A stretch of DNA of 64,000 nt from Symbiodinium natans (Eukaryota > Sar > Dinophyceae > Suessiales > Symbiodiniaceae), in contig CAJNDS010002335.1 of the NCBI GenBank assembly GCA_905221605.1, forward strand, positions 1,121,887 to 1,185,886, read 5' to 3'. Under the pieces are notes generated by a model. It saw nothing but the letters and a program-made list of their open reading frames with translations, was not told where the DNA came from and ran no database searches. Below are positions 31,542 through 40,085 of the stretch, one piece after another. Each line of letters opens with the position of its first letter. The stretch's first letter is position 1. The translations under genes were made by a program, and so were the position numbers.

Positions 31542-31649
31542 GTTTAGGGTTTAGTGTTTAGGGTTTAGGGTTTAGGGTTTAGGGTTTAGGGTTTAATTAG
31601 GGTTTAGGGTTGAGGGTTATCGGTTTAATTTCATGCTCTTAGTAGCTGA

Positions 31650-31793
31650 AGGAATACACTGTCCACTTCTTGGGACACTCTAGTCCCCTATAGAACTGAA
31701 AGGTACACTTTAATTACACTTCTTGGGATGCTATACTCCATACAGAACTGAAAGTGTACACTTTTGTTGGGGGGCTTCTGAACTCAGCAACTT
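31650..31793. repeat. Hairpin element family D
   Basis: Left end CTTAGTAGCTGAAGGAATAC, right end GAACTCAGCAACTTTG, with duplicated internal GAACTGAAAGTGTACACTT blocks. Confidence 0.65.
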
Positions 31794-31879
31794 TGTGCTT
31801 GCTTTTAGAGACTGGGCTTGCGCTTACTCTTGCAGGATTTGGGTTGTTTAGGGTTTGCGCGTTCTGTGTCTTTGGGGTA

Positions 31880-31987
31880 GCAGCTTTGGGCGCGAAAGGT
31901 TTGAAACACGCAGCGCCACAGGGTGTCCAGTTTAGGCGACACCAGTTTGGGACTTTCCGGGTGATCCTGGGCTTAGAAATTCTCTGA
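31880..31987 (+). CDS. Last exon of unrecognised gene
   Basis: After GGGGTAG/CAG: ALGAKGLKHAAPQGVQFRRH then QFGTFRVILGLEIL and TGA. The frame is also open upstream to 31,754. Protein-like composition; no family recognised. Confidence 0.45.
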   Translation, partial: AALGAKGLKHAAPQGVQFRRHQFGTFRVILGLEIL

Positions 31988-32289
31988 TCTTGCTAGAGAT
32001 CTTGGGTTCAAGTTGTGTTGAGGGCCTCTAGTCACATTATGTGGCTGACGGAGTTAGTTCCTGCGTTTGTGTCCTAGCAGGGGTTGATTCAATGCTTACC
32101 GTTATAAAGTACCACTTTAAAACGTAGAGCCTGTCTTCTAGAGTCAAAATTCAGCAAAGTCTAGCTTGCCGGTTGTCACGCTAGAAACTTGGCAAGAGGT
32201 TTGATTCTAGTAAGGGTGCGCAATGCCACCAGCGGAACCGACAGTCACAGCCCCAACCCTAAACCCCAAACCCTAAACCCTAGACTCAG
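31988..32289. other. No firm gene
   Basis: Unique sequence with one short CCCTAAA tract at 32,255-32,283. A possible start at 32,224 (MPPAEPTVTAPTLNPKP) is open only into the repeat. Confidence 0.4.
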
Positions 32290-32817
32290 AGCCTCACGGA
32301 AAGACGCGTTTGAGAATCCTTGCCCTGGATTGCGCAGAAGAGTCCCCTAAACCCGAAAGGCCCTAAACCCCGAACTTCGAACGGTAGGAGGCCGAACCAA
32401 ACATAGTCGACGCCTCCGACTTGGGGGACGACATGACGTTTGCATGAGTAGCAACATTGAATTTATTTCGACCTCCCCCAAACCCTAAAGCCGTTGACCT
32501 GACTCCTTCAACTCTAAGCCCTAAACCCTAAACCCTAAACCCCCTACCCCCTTAAACCCGGAACCGAGGACGGCACCGGATGGCATCGGCAAGCCCGCGT
32601 GAGAGAAAAGAAGCCATGTTCTTCTTTGACCTTTTTTGTCTTGCGTAGATTTTTTGGGCTCAGAGCTGCGTAGGGTTCTGGGGTGTGGGTGCTCAGCAAT
32701 TCATACCACAGATTTCAGGAGCAGGTCTTTACTGTGCGTGTACAGTGGGCAAGTAAGAGACCTCCCACCCCTGCATAGGTTCATTCAACCCGAGAGACCG
32801 ATCCAAGAATGCACTTT
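32290..32817 (+). CDS. Cluster of exons, unrecognised gene(s)
   Basis: 32290-32341 (ASRKDAFENPCPGLRRR, donor GTCCCC or a TAA from the array), 32407-32447 (DASDLGDDMTFA then TGA), 32569-32598 (DGTGWHRQAR, donor CGC|GTGAGAG) and 32649 to about 32817. The last has a strong acceptor (TTTTTTGTCTTGCGTAG) and reads FLGSELRRVLGCGCSAIHTT, DFRSRSLLCVYSGQ and on to a GGTTTAGGG donor. The pieces are individually good; I could not decide how they group. Confidence 0.45.
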
Positions 32818-32990
32818 AGGGTTTAGGGTTTTAGGGTTTTAGGGTTTTAGGGTTTTAGGGTTTTAGGGTTTTAGGGTTTTAGGGTTTTAGGGTTTAGGGT
32901 TTAGGGTTTAGGGTCCATAACATCCCTTTCACAAAAGTTTATCTCTGTGTTAACCTAGCCTTCAACCCTGAAGAAGTCTCCCCGTTGCAG

Positions 32991-33205
32991 ATGCATCAGT
33001 ATACAAGAAGTTCCAAGCAGAGACCGACACCGAAACATGCTACCCTAAACCCTAAACCCTAAACCCTAAACCCTAAACCCTAAACCCTAAACCCTAAACC
33101 CTAAACCCTAAACCCTAAACCCTAAACCCTAAACCCTAAACCCTAAACCCTAAACCTTGCTTTCCTTCAGGCACCCTGCGCCATCGGCCCTAAGAGCTGC
33201 TTGAT
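32991..33205 (+). CDS. Two exons around a long CCCTAAA array
   Basis: 32991-33055 follows CCCCGTTGCAG, reads ASVYKKFQAETDTETCYPKP and stops at the TAA of the array. 33171-33205 follows CTTTCCTTCAG, reads APCAIGPKSCL and ends at the consensus donor GTGAGT. The second cannot follow the first if the first is terminal, so either the array stop is skipped by a non-GT donor or they belong to different transcripts. Confidence 0.45.
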
Positions 33206-33836
33206 GTGAGTTTCTGGCTGCTTTGAAAAGGGTTTAGGGTTTAGGGTTTAGGGTTTAGGGTTTAGGGTTTAGGGTTTAGGGCTTAGGGTTTAGGGTTTAG
33301 GGCTTAGGGTTTAGGGTTTAGGGTTTAGGGTCTTTTCTAATTACAAAGCGTGGCTTTGTTGAGGCCTTTTGCATCTTCGAGTCTGGGGCTAATACGGGGC
33401 GAACCCTAAACCCCGACTCGCGGCAGCGTGGGCACAAAGCCAGGGAACATGGAACAATGTGGCCCTAACACCTATATCCCCCTTGGGAATTATTGTTTTT
33501 TGTTCATATGAACCCCAGAGGGGATTTAAAACATTTTTTTTCAAGGTTCTAAGGAGAATATAGAACACAGGCACGCAGCCCAAATTTGGACACTTTTTCT
33601 CAGACAACATGCCCCCATCTTCGCCTACACCTGAGCCCGAAACCCTACGAGTCCCGACATGTCCAGAAGCTCTCCTGACTCCTGACTCACCTAAATCAGT
33701 GTTAGGGATCCTTTTTACTTTTTGGGTTATGGGCTTTCTTATAGATTAAGTCACAATGATGTAGGTTTCTGGGCTTAGGGATCTGATCCATATCATCAAG
33801 GCCCATCGGGCACCACGAAGACAAACTTCGTTTTAG

Positions 33837-34043
33837 AATGAAGTGGAGATCCCTGATAAAAGGCCAGTTGTTGGCATCAACCAATATCCCCTGCGCTTGA
33901 TGGCCTCACGTCGCAAGCATGGATTCTGGCAGAGAAGAGGCAGGGAGACTCACGTACGACATGATGACCGGCTCATTGCTTCTTCCCCCTGTGCGCAAGA
34001 AGTCTCTTTAGAAGGGCCAGAAGGACCAGATTACGATGATTAG
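33837..34043 (+). CDS. Last exon of unrecognised gene, acidic tail
   Basis: After CGTTTTAG: EVEIPDKRPVVGINQYPLRL, MASRRKHGFWQRRGRETHVR, an intervening stretch, and the acidic end EGPEGPDYDD with TAG. Good codon bias. A minus-strand frame (33,702-33,884) also looks protein-like but has no splice support. Confidence 0.5.
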   Translation, partial: NEVEIPDKRPVVGINQYPLRLMASRRKHGFWQRRGRETHVRHDDRLIASSPCAQEVSLEGPEGPDYDD

Positions 34044-34308
34044 GTGCTGTTAAGCCATAACCCTAGACCCCTAGACCTTAAACCTTGAACATCAGGTCTG
34101 GGGTGTAAAGAGATGAGGGCGCCGTCTTGAAGCCACTTGTCCAGTAAAATTCGGGCTGCCCAGAGATTTCGCAATCTGAAGCAGTTGGCTTGACACACTA
34201 AGCTCTTCAAAGCTTGCAGCCCTAATTAAACCCCATAAAGTTGATGTCTATATCATTCCTGAACCCTAAACATCCCAAAGCCCTCCGTCCTGAACCCGTA
34301 AACCCTAG

Positions 34309-34450
34309 AAGGGCTAGCGCGCTTCTGGTCCAAGCGCATCTTCGCAGACCGGTGCTTGCGTCGGCTTGCCAGCAGATGCTGCAGAGGTTAGAGGCCAAGC
34401 ATTGGTTAACTGGGGATGAAGAAATGGAGCATGCCTATATATGCCTATAG
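34309..34450 (+). CDS. Last exon of unrecognised gene
   Basis: After AACCCTAG: RASALLVQAHLRRPVLASAC, QQMLQRLEAKHWLTGDEEME, then HAYICL and TAG. Amphipathic helices are evident. It ends 71 bases before the start of the next gene on the same strand. Confidence 0.45.
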
Positions 34451-34521
34451 TTTTCCTTTCAACTTTCAGGTCTTAAAGATTCCAAACTGAAAGAAGGGCC
34501 GATGGCCTCAAACGGATAAAG

Positions 34522-35322
34522 ATGGCCCGTTGCCTCTTTGCGCTGGGCGCTCTTTGTGCGGCTTCTTCGGCCGAGGATTTGAGCAGCGCGTGCCTGTCTT
34601 CCATCAGGGTCCGAGACGGCTTTATTTCGGAAACAGAGGCGGCCTCCTTGCTGAGGGATTTCGAGGGGACAGACTGTCCACAAGTGCTTCGGGGCCATGC
34701 AAACGTCCAACTCCGCCTGAAGGAAGCATTGGCTGGTGAGCCGAAGATCAATCCCTTGTTCAACTTCATCCCAGGCGTCCGCAAGAGCGGGAATAGGGTC
34801 ATGCACCAGGACCACGGCGAGTTGGGTGGCCTGCGGGGCAGCCAATACGGCAAGGTGAATGGAACTTCAGCCACATTATACTTGGAATCAGCACCAGACA
34901 GAAGCAGCCTTGGCTGGATGACTTTCATGGCGCCGGGCGGTAGCAGCGTGAAGCAGGTGGAGGCACGTCTCACCTTCCCCCCCCTAAGCCCCTAAGCCCC
35001 GTGCTGCACACAGCTTCATTCCCTGTAGGCTTTTGCCGGGCGGTTCCTTTCTTGGGACAACCGCTTCTGCCTCCACGGCTTCATTGCTCGCGGTGACGGC
35101 CACCGGCGCCTCCTAGGTCCCATGGCACTGGATGCGGACGGTGAGCTTGTGGGTGTGGCCGGTGAGTCTGATTTAGAAGTTACACCTGACACAACCACTC
35201 CGCGCCCGTCGCCTGAGCCAAAGAGCTGCAAGCCTTGGTGTTTCCTGTTGAAGCCGAAACTCAAGCTTTGGGCCATCATCCCGGATTGCCAGGGGCCTCA
35301 GCAAGCGATGTTGTTTTCTTAA
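34522..35322 (+). CDS. Secreted/ER candidate 2OG-Fe(II) dioxygenase, two exons
   Basis: Exon 1 is 34522-34956 and exon 2 is 35029-35322 (stop TAA), giving about 242 residues. The donor is CAG|GTGGAG and the acceptor CCCTGTAG|G, so the intron is 72 bases. Residues 1-17 (MARCLFALGALCAASSA) look like a signal peptide. H95-x-D97 (MHQDH), H161 (FCLHG) and R171 match the iron-binding HxD...H and the 2-oxoglutarate-binding Arg about ten residues later. Spacing D97 to H161 is 64. This is the arrangement of prolyl-4-hydroxylase-type dioxygenases, but no family-level identity is evident. A possible third exon at about 35,453-35,620 would extend the C-terminus. A full-length gene with a normal start, unusual for this window. 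Confidence 0.55.
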
Positions 35323-35622
35323 GCATGTGAGTGAATGAGTGTATATGTAGGTTTTTGTTTTGAGAGTGTGTGCGTGTGTTGTTTTTGGTGTGTGTGTGTA
35401 TGTGTATGTGTATGAGTGTGTGATATGCGCTTGCATTTTCATCTGCGACAAAGGCCAGAAGTGCATACCCGGCCATCACGGACATCACGGAAAAGACGGT
35501 CACAGCACGCCTGCAGTTCACCTCGCCCAGAAGAAGGAGCAACCGATCCGTCCAGCTGCCTCCGAAAACGTTGACTCGGTGCACTTGCTGCAAGTCACAC
35601 GGGGCAGTGGGGAGCTCTAGAA

Positions 35623-36935
35623 GCTTTGTAGACGGGCGGCTTCTCTGCTAGGATGCAAAAGCTGGCCACAAAGCAACGACCAGTGATGTTGGCAGCATCG
35701 CAGTTCCCAGAATTTCAAGGAACGTGTTTTTGGAAGCTCTGGGTCTAAGCATTCAGAGGTTCACATCTGTTGCAGAGTTGTACAAGCGTGCCATGCTTCC
35801 ATGCCCGGGAAAACAGCGGCCACTGTGTCGGCAGTCATGCTGTCCTCGTTTCTGAGCAGGGCAGGACCCACCGTGGAGGCAAGCTCGTGTATTCTATTAA
35901 GTGACACTTTCAGAATTTTCCCTTGTGATTTGGTTGGCTCCCTGAAGACTCAGATTCCGTCCTCGGCTGATTGGCCAGACTCAGCCCACTGTGGGGGGGG
36001 GGGGGGGGGGGGCATCTAGACTAGAGTCATGTTCGAACTGAAAGTCCCGTGGAAACCATAGGCCTTACGCGGCAGGCCCAGCTGCACCGAAAGGGGTGCA
36101 AGACATACTGCCTTGCGGACAAACGGTACAGGGGGGCCAGGTGCCCGGGCCCAGACTTTGCTCCTGAGAGCCGCAACTCATACTGTACTCCTTAGCCGGC
36201 TCACGACCGCGCAGACGCAAGGTTCGGGAATGCACCATGAGGCTTCAAAGGCATCTTAGGCTCTATCCTCAGGCGCACTATTGGCACGCGCGCTCATTAA
36301 ATTGAGTGACGCCCTGCAAGGTTGGACAAGCAGTTGCAGATAGTCAATTTCCTAGCCTCCCAGGACCCCAACCATGACAAATACTAGTCAACTTAGTTGT
36401 TTCCGGGTCACTTCGCTGTCATTGACTTTCCTGGTCCTCCGCTGCCCACCATCGCTGATACTCAGGAACCTCTCTATACAGTTCAATGTGGATCCCTAAG
36501 CCCTACCTAAACCCTGGAGGTTGCTGGGCTGGTGGCACTAGCGTGAAGCCTGCTGCTACAGAGAGTGCTTGCAGAAACCCTAAAGCCCTAAACCCCGAGG
36601 AGTGAAAGCTTCCTTGCGGACTTACATCCCTGAACGATCAACTCCCACTTCTGGGGGGGGGGGGAGAAGTACTGTATATGGTCACTTCTCTAACATATGG
36701 TTCCGTTTGGGGTTGCCAATATAAGAGCGGCCCCCAAGATCTGGGGCACCCAAAAAGGGACCATAATTTCGTCAACTCACCATATCCCATGATCCACAGT
36801 ACAGAGAACCTGCCCAAAGCACCCATGCAATTCAACAATCTGTGCTGCCGTCGATAGCTGCAGTGTTCAGCAGCTTTCCGCGCACAGATGGAGCCCCAAA
36901 CATTCCGGGTTTCCGCCAATCCCCAAAGCCATCAG
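35623..36935. other. Long stretch without a firm gene
   Basis: Mostly unique sequence, no long telomere-type array. A 72-codon frame at 35,801-36,019 and a minus-strand frame at 36,638-36,919 are open but lack other support. An exon-like piece near 36,867-36,908 reads SFPRTDGAPNIP. Confidence 0.4.
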
Positions 36936-36977
36936 CCAACCGTCACAAGTCGACTCAGTGGCGTCCTTAGCAAGACG
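36936..36977 (+). CDS. Exon of unrecognised gene before a hairpin element
   Basis: After AGCCATCAG: PTVTSRLSGVLSKT, donor ACG|GTCCTC. A family B hairpin follows within the intron (36,985-37,121). Confidence 0.4.
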
Positions 36978-36984
36978 GTCCTCA

Positions 36985-37121
36985 ACCTTAAAGGCACTTC
37001 TTAACCAATTGTAACTCTACTTATAACCGAAATTATAAACATATTAGGGCACTTAAGGGGGCTTATAAGTGGGTTGTCGGTACAGCTATCATTGGTTGGT
37101 AAGTACCCTGAACCTCCAAGG
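36985..37121. repeat. Hairpin element family B
   Basis: Left part GGCACTTCTTAACCAATTG, right end GTACCCTGAACCTCCAAG, with complementary TATAACC / GGTTRTA interiors. Confidence 0.7.
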
Positions 37122-37201
37122 AAAGAGTCAGAGGTAAAACCCTAAACCCCAAACCCTAAACCCTAAATCCTAAACCCTAAACCCCCCAAGCCCCGCAACA
37201 G

Positions 37202-37423
37202 GCGTCGGTGAGTGTGATCAACTTCAAGTCGCAGGGCAGCCGGAAAACCTACAAGTTCCAGCGATCTCTTCAGTTTGAGGACCATGGTTTTTTCAGGCCT
37301 CGATTTTGGGTTTAGGGTTTAGGGTTTCGGGTTTCGGGTTTAGGGTCTGAGGATGAGGGAGCGCTAGCCATCTACAGGCACCCAACACCTGAGGGCAATC
37401 AGCCGCAGCTATGCTGGTTCTAA
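37202..37423 (+). CDS. Unrecognised gene end, two exons split by a pure telomere-type intron
   Basis: Exon 37202-37309 (after GCAACAG) reads ASVSVINFKSQGSRKTYKFQ then RSLQFEDHGFFRPRFW; exon 37352-37423 reads DEGALAIYRHPTPEGNQPQL then CWF and TAA. Both junctions are phase 0. The 42-base intron is six telomere-type heptamers and nothing else. Without splicing the frame hits TAG in the first heptamer. No family recognised. Confidence 0.6.
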
Positions 37424-37555
37424 TCGCAAACCCAGGGAACCCGCATGAAGCCTCGAAGCCCAAAGCCCTCAGGCGTCTAGCCGCACGTTGAGACTCAGAG
37501 TGCTTAAGCAGGATACCTGAAGCTCTAACCCCCTAAACCCCTTAGACCCTAACAC

Positions 37556-37658
37556 TTGGGATGTCCCCTCTTATACTAACAGTTCTGAATAGAGATCATA
37601 GTAGGGGGCGTACTATAATCCCTACTAAGGACTGTTAGTATAAGGGTGAGCATCCCAA
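37556..37658. repeat. Hairpin element family A
   Basis: Full copy: CTTGGGATGTCCCCTCTTAT at the left, AAGGGTGAGCATCCCAA at the right, with an internal second inverted pair around CAGTTCTGAATAG. Confidence 0.8.
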
Positions 37659-37825
37659 CCTAAAGCCTCTAAACAAGCAAGGATAGATGCCTGAAGCTCT
37701 AAACCCCTAAAACCCCCTAGCCCTAAACCCTAAACCCCCCCAAACCCCCAAAACCCTTGAAACAAGCAAGGAGGCCCCGCAAATCCCGAGAAGCCCCCTG
37801 AGAGGGGATGACCACATGACGGCAG

Positions 37826-37879
37826 GAGTCGGAGGACGAAGAGGAGCCAAGCGAAGCGGCCCTGGTGGAGCCCTGTTGG
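37826..37879 (+). CDS. Acidic exon of unrecognised gene
   Basis: After ACGGCAG: ESEDEEEPSEAALVEPCW, donor TGG|GTAAATAG. The last 15 bases of the exon and the donor recur at 37,942-37,959 after a TTTAGGG array. Confidence 0.5.
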
Positions 37880-38189
37880 GTAAATAGGGTTGAGGGTTTA
37901 GGGTTTAGGGTTTAGGGTTGAGGGTCTCGGGTTTAGGGGGTGGTGGAGCCCTGATGGGTTTAGGGTTGAGGGTTCAGGGTTTAGTACTTTAGGCTTTAGG
38001 ACTTAAAGTTTAGGGTTTAAGGTTCAAGAACTTACGGTTTAGGGGTTTAAGGTCTAGAAATTTAGGCTTCAGGGTTCAGGGTATAGGCTTGAGGGTTTAG
38101 GGTTTAGGGTTTAGTGTTTAGGGTTTAGGGTTAGGGTTTAGGGTTTAGGGTTGAGGGTCTAGGGTTTAGGGTAGACAAAACACTTCCAG

Positions 38190-38237
38190 CACTTTTCCCC
38201 AAGTTTGGGCCAAGGCATGTCGAGCTCCCGGCTGCAA
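38190..38237 (+). CDS. Exon of unrecognised gene
   Basis: After CACTTCCAG: HFSPSLGQGMSSSRLQ, donor CAA|GTTCAAG. Sixteen codons, phase 0. Confidence 0.45.
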
Positions 38238-38604
38238 GTTCAAGGGCCTTAGGGAGTTTCGGGGTTAAGGTCAAGGAAATCCCGGAAATTTGTTTTTTTT
38301 TAGGGTTTAGGGTTTAGGGTTTAGGGTCTAGGGTCTAGGGTCTAGGGTCTAGGGTCTAGGGTCTATTTGCTTAAGAACTCCCCCCCCCCCCCCCCCCAAA
38401 AGAAAGAAGAGAATCGTCCCTAGAATCCTTGTAAGGAAGAACCCTTTTTTGTGGGCTCTTAAAAGCAAATCGCAGTCTAGGGCGAGAAAGTAAGAAACAA
38501 TCCCTGTATAAACCTTACAAGGAAGAATGTGTTTTTACTTTTTTAGGGGCTCTTAAGCAAAGAGTAGTTTAGGGTTTCAGGTTTAGGGTTTAGGGGTGAG
38601 AAAG

Positions 38605-38699
38605 GAGAGGCACCGGCGCCTCAGCTGGATTGTGCAGCGGTCGGACAGCCGATGGCGGCAGCTTTGGACATTGCTGATACTGCTGCACCTGGGCGTGGG
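38605..38699 (+). CDS. Exon with possible membrane segment
   Basis: After GAGAAAG one frame reads ERHRRLSWIVQRSDSRWRQL then WTLLILLHLGVG, a basic stretch plus a membrane helix; another frame (EAPAPQLDCAAVGQPMAAAL) is also open. The former has the higher third-position GC typical of the other exons. Confidence 0.4.
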
Positions 38700-39215
38700 G
38701 TTTGGGGTTTAGGGTTTAGGGTTTAGGGCTTAGGGTTTAGGGTTTAGGGCTTAGGGTTTAGGGCTTAGGGTTTAGGGTTTTAGGGTTTTAGGGTTTTAGG
38801 GTGTTAGGGTTAAGGGTTAAGGGTTAAGGGTTTAGGGTTTAGGGTTTAGGGTTTAGGGTTTAGGGTTTAGGGTTTAGGGCTCAGGAAGAATTGCCAAACC
38901 CTAAACTCTGAACCCTACACCCTCCCCACCCCTCCCCAAACTCTCAAAGCCCTACGACGCCCTAACATCCTCAACCCTAAAGGCCAAGGCAGGGACCCAA
39001 AGGCCCACGTCAGTCTTTTCTAGCTTGGGTATAGGGTTTAGGGCTCTAAGCCCTAGACCCCGAAACCCTAAACCCTAAACTAAGCCCCGCGGAGAGAACA
39101 AGCCCTAATGCCCTAAGCCCGAAGTGGGTCGTACGCGGTCGGTCTTCAAACTTGATTCCTTGTCAGGGTTGAGGGTTTCGGGTTGAGGGGGGTTAGGGTT
39201 TAGAGTCGCAGCCAG

Positions 39216-39308
39216 GAGTTGTTGGCGAGCACCACCCCCCACTCCAATACCAAGACCCCTACCTCTAATGCGCTATCATGGCAGAAGTATGCAAACCTTA
39301 AACCCTAA
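39216..39308 (+). CDS. Last exon, stop supplied by telomere-type repeat
   Basis: After CGCAGCCAG: ELLASTTPHSNTKTPTSNAL then SWQKYANLKP, ending on TAA of the following array. A donor AA|GTATGC at 39287 is an alternative that would link it to the next exon. Confidence 0.45.
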   Translation, partial: ELLASTTPHSNTKTPTSNALSWQKYANLKP

Positions 39309-39325
39309 ACCCTGAACCCCTGCAG

Positions 39326-39685
39326 TAATTGTGTTCGAGGGGGAAGGGAAGGAGGAGGCTTTCGTGCTGAGGTTCGGAGGGGTTGGGAAGGTCACTGCCA
39401 CTAAGGCGGTCGGTGGCTCAGAAATTGGGGTGCTGGGGTTTAGGGTTTAGGGTTCAGGGTTCAGGGTTTAGGGTTTAGGCTTTAGGCTTTAGGGTTGAAA
39501 ATGGGAGTCGGAGGCTTCTGATGTACACCGGCACCATCTTCCTCTACCGGATGCGTGGCTTCAATTGTCTTGCGAGCCCGGAGCCCCTTTCAAGGACCTC
39601 ATGGCGCCTAACTACGCACCAAGAACCCTTGTGCATCCGGGCTTCGGAAGTCGGCCGGGGAAAGTCATACTTCTCCGAACCCTAA
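39326..39685 (+). CDS. Unrecognised gene end with a pure telomere-type intron
   Basis: Exon 39326-39437 (after CCCCTGCAG) reads IVFEGEGKEEAFVLRFGGVG then KVTATKAVGGSEIGVLG; exon 39493-39685 reads VENGSRRLLMYTGTIFLYRM, RGFNCLASPEPLSRTSWRLT, further residues, and ends SYFSEP with TAA from a CCCTAAA array. Phase 2 joins a one-base remainder. The 55-base intron is seven telomere-type heptamers plus six bases. Without splicing the frame meets TAG at once. Both exons have strong coding character. No family recognised. Confidence 0.6.
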
Positions 39686-39909
39686 ACCCTAAACCCTATG
39701 TGTAGGGTTAGGGCCGGCTAGGGTGGTGTCCTGCAGCAAGTGCTCCGAAGGCGCCTGTAGGTACAGAGATGGGAGTTTACGAAAATAAGGGACCCCCAAA
39801 TATAGACCGCCCCATATACTAGGATTCCCTTGTAATCAGGACCCCAATAATAAGGTACACCCCCTAATTTCGGCACCCTAAACCCTAAACCCTAAACCCT
39901 AATGTACAG

Positions 39910-40015
39910 AGACTTCTTGTTGACGATTTTTTGGGGCCCCCCAAAAGGAGGAACGCCATGAAGTCGCACTGATTCCAGCATCAACAACCAAGAGCCTGAT
40001 GGAGCCAAACCCTAA
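39910..40015 (+). CDS. Two alternative terminal exons
   Basis: 39910-39972 follows TGTACAG and reads RLLVDDFLGPPKRRNAMKSH then TGA; 39979-40015 follows GATTCCAG and reads INNQEPDGAKP, ending on a repeat-derived TAA. Both lie just upstream of the ion-channel start. Confidence 0.35.
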
Positions 40016-40085
40016 ACCCTAAACCCTAAACCCTAAACCCTAAACCCTAAACCCTAAACCCTAATCAAACCCTACACCCTTCACA

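Noticed and set aside
32753-32778. A 26-base intron starting GTAAGAG
   Set aside because: The frame reads through without a stop, so no intron is needed.
33389-33884. Minus-strand genes
   Set aside because: No splice signals or stop/start logic on that strand; the plus strand offers a better exon at 33,837.
36638-36919. Minus-strand 93-codon frame
   Set aside because: No second line of evidence; likely chance in a GC-balanced stretch.
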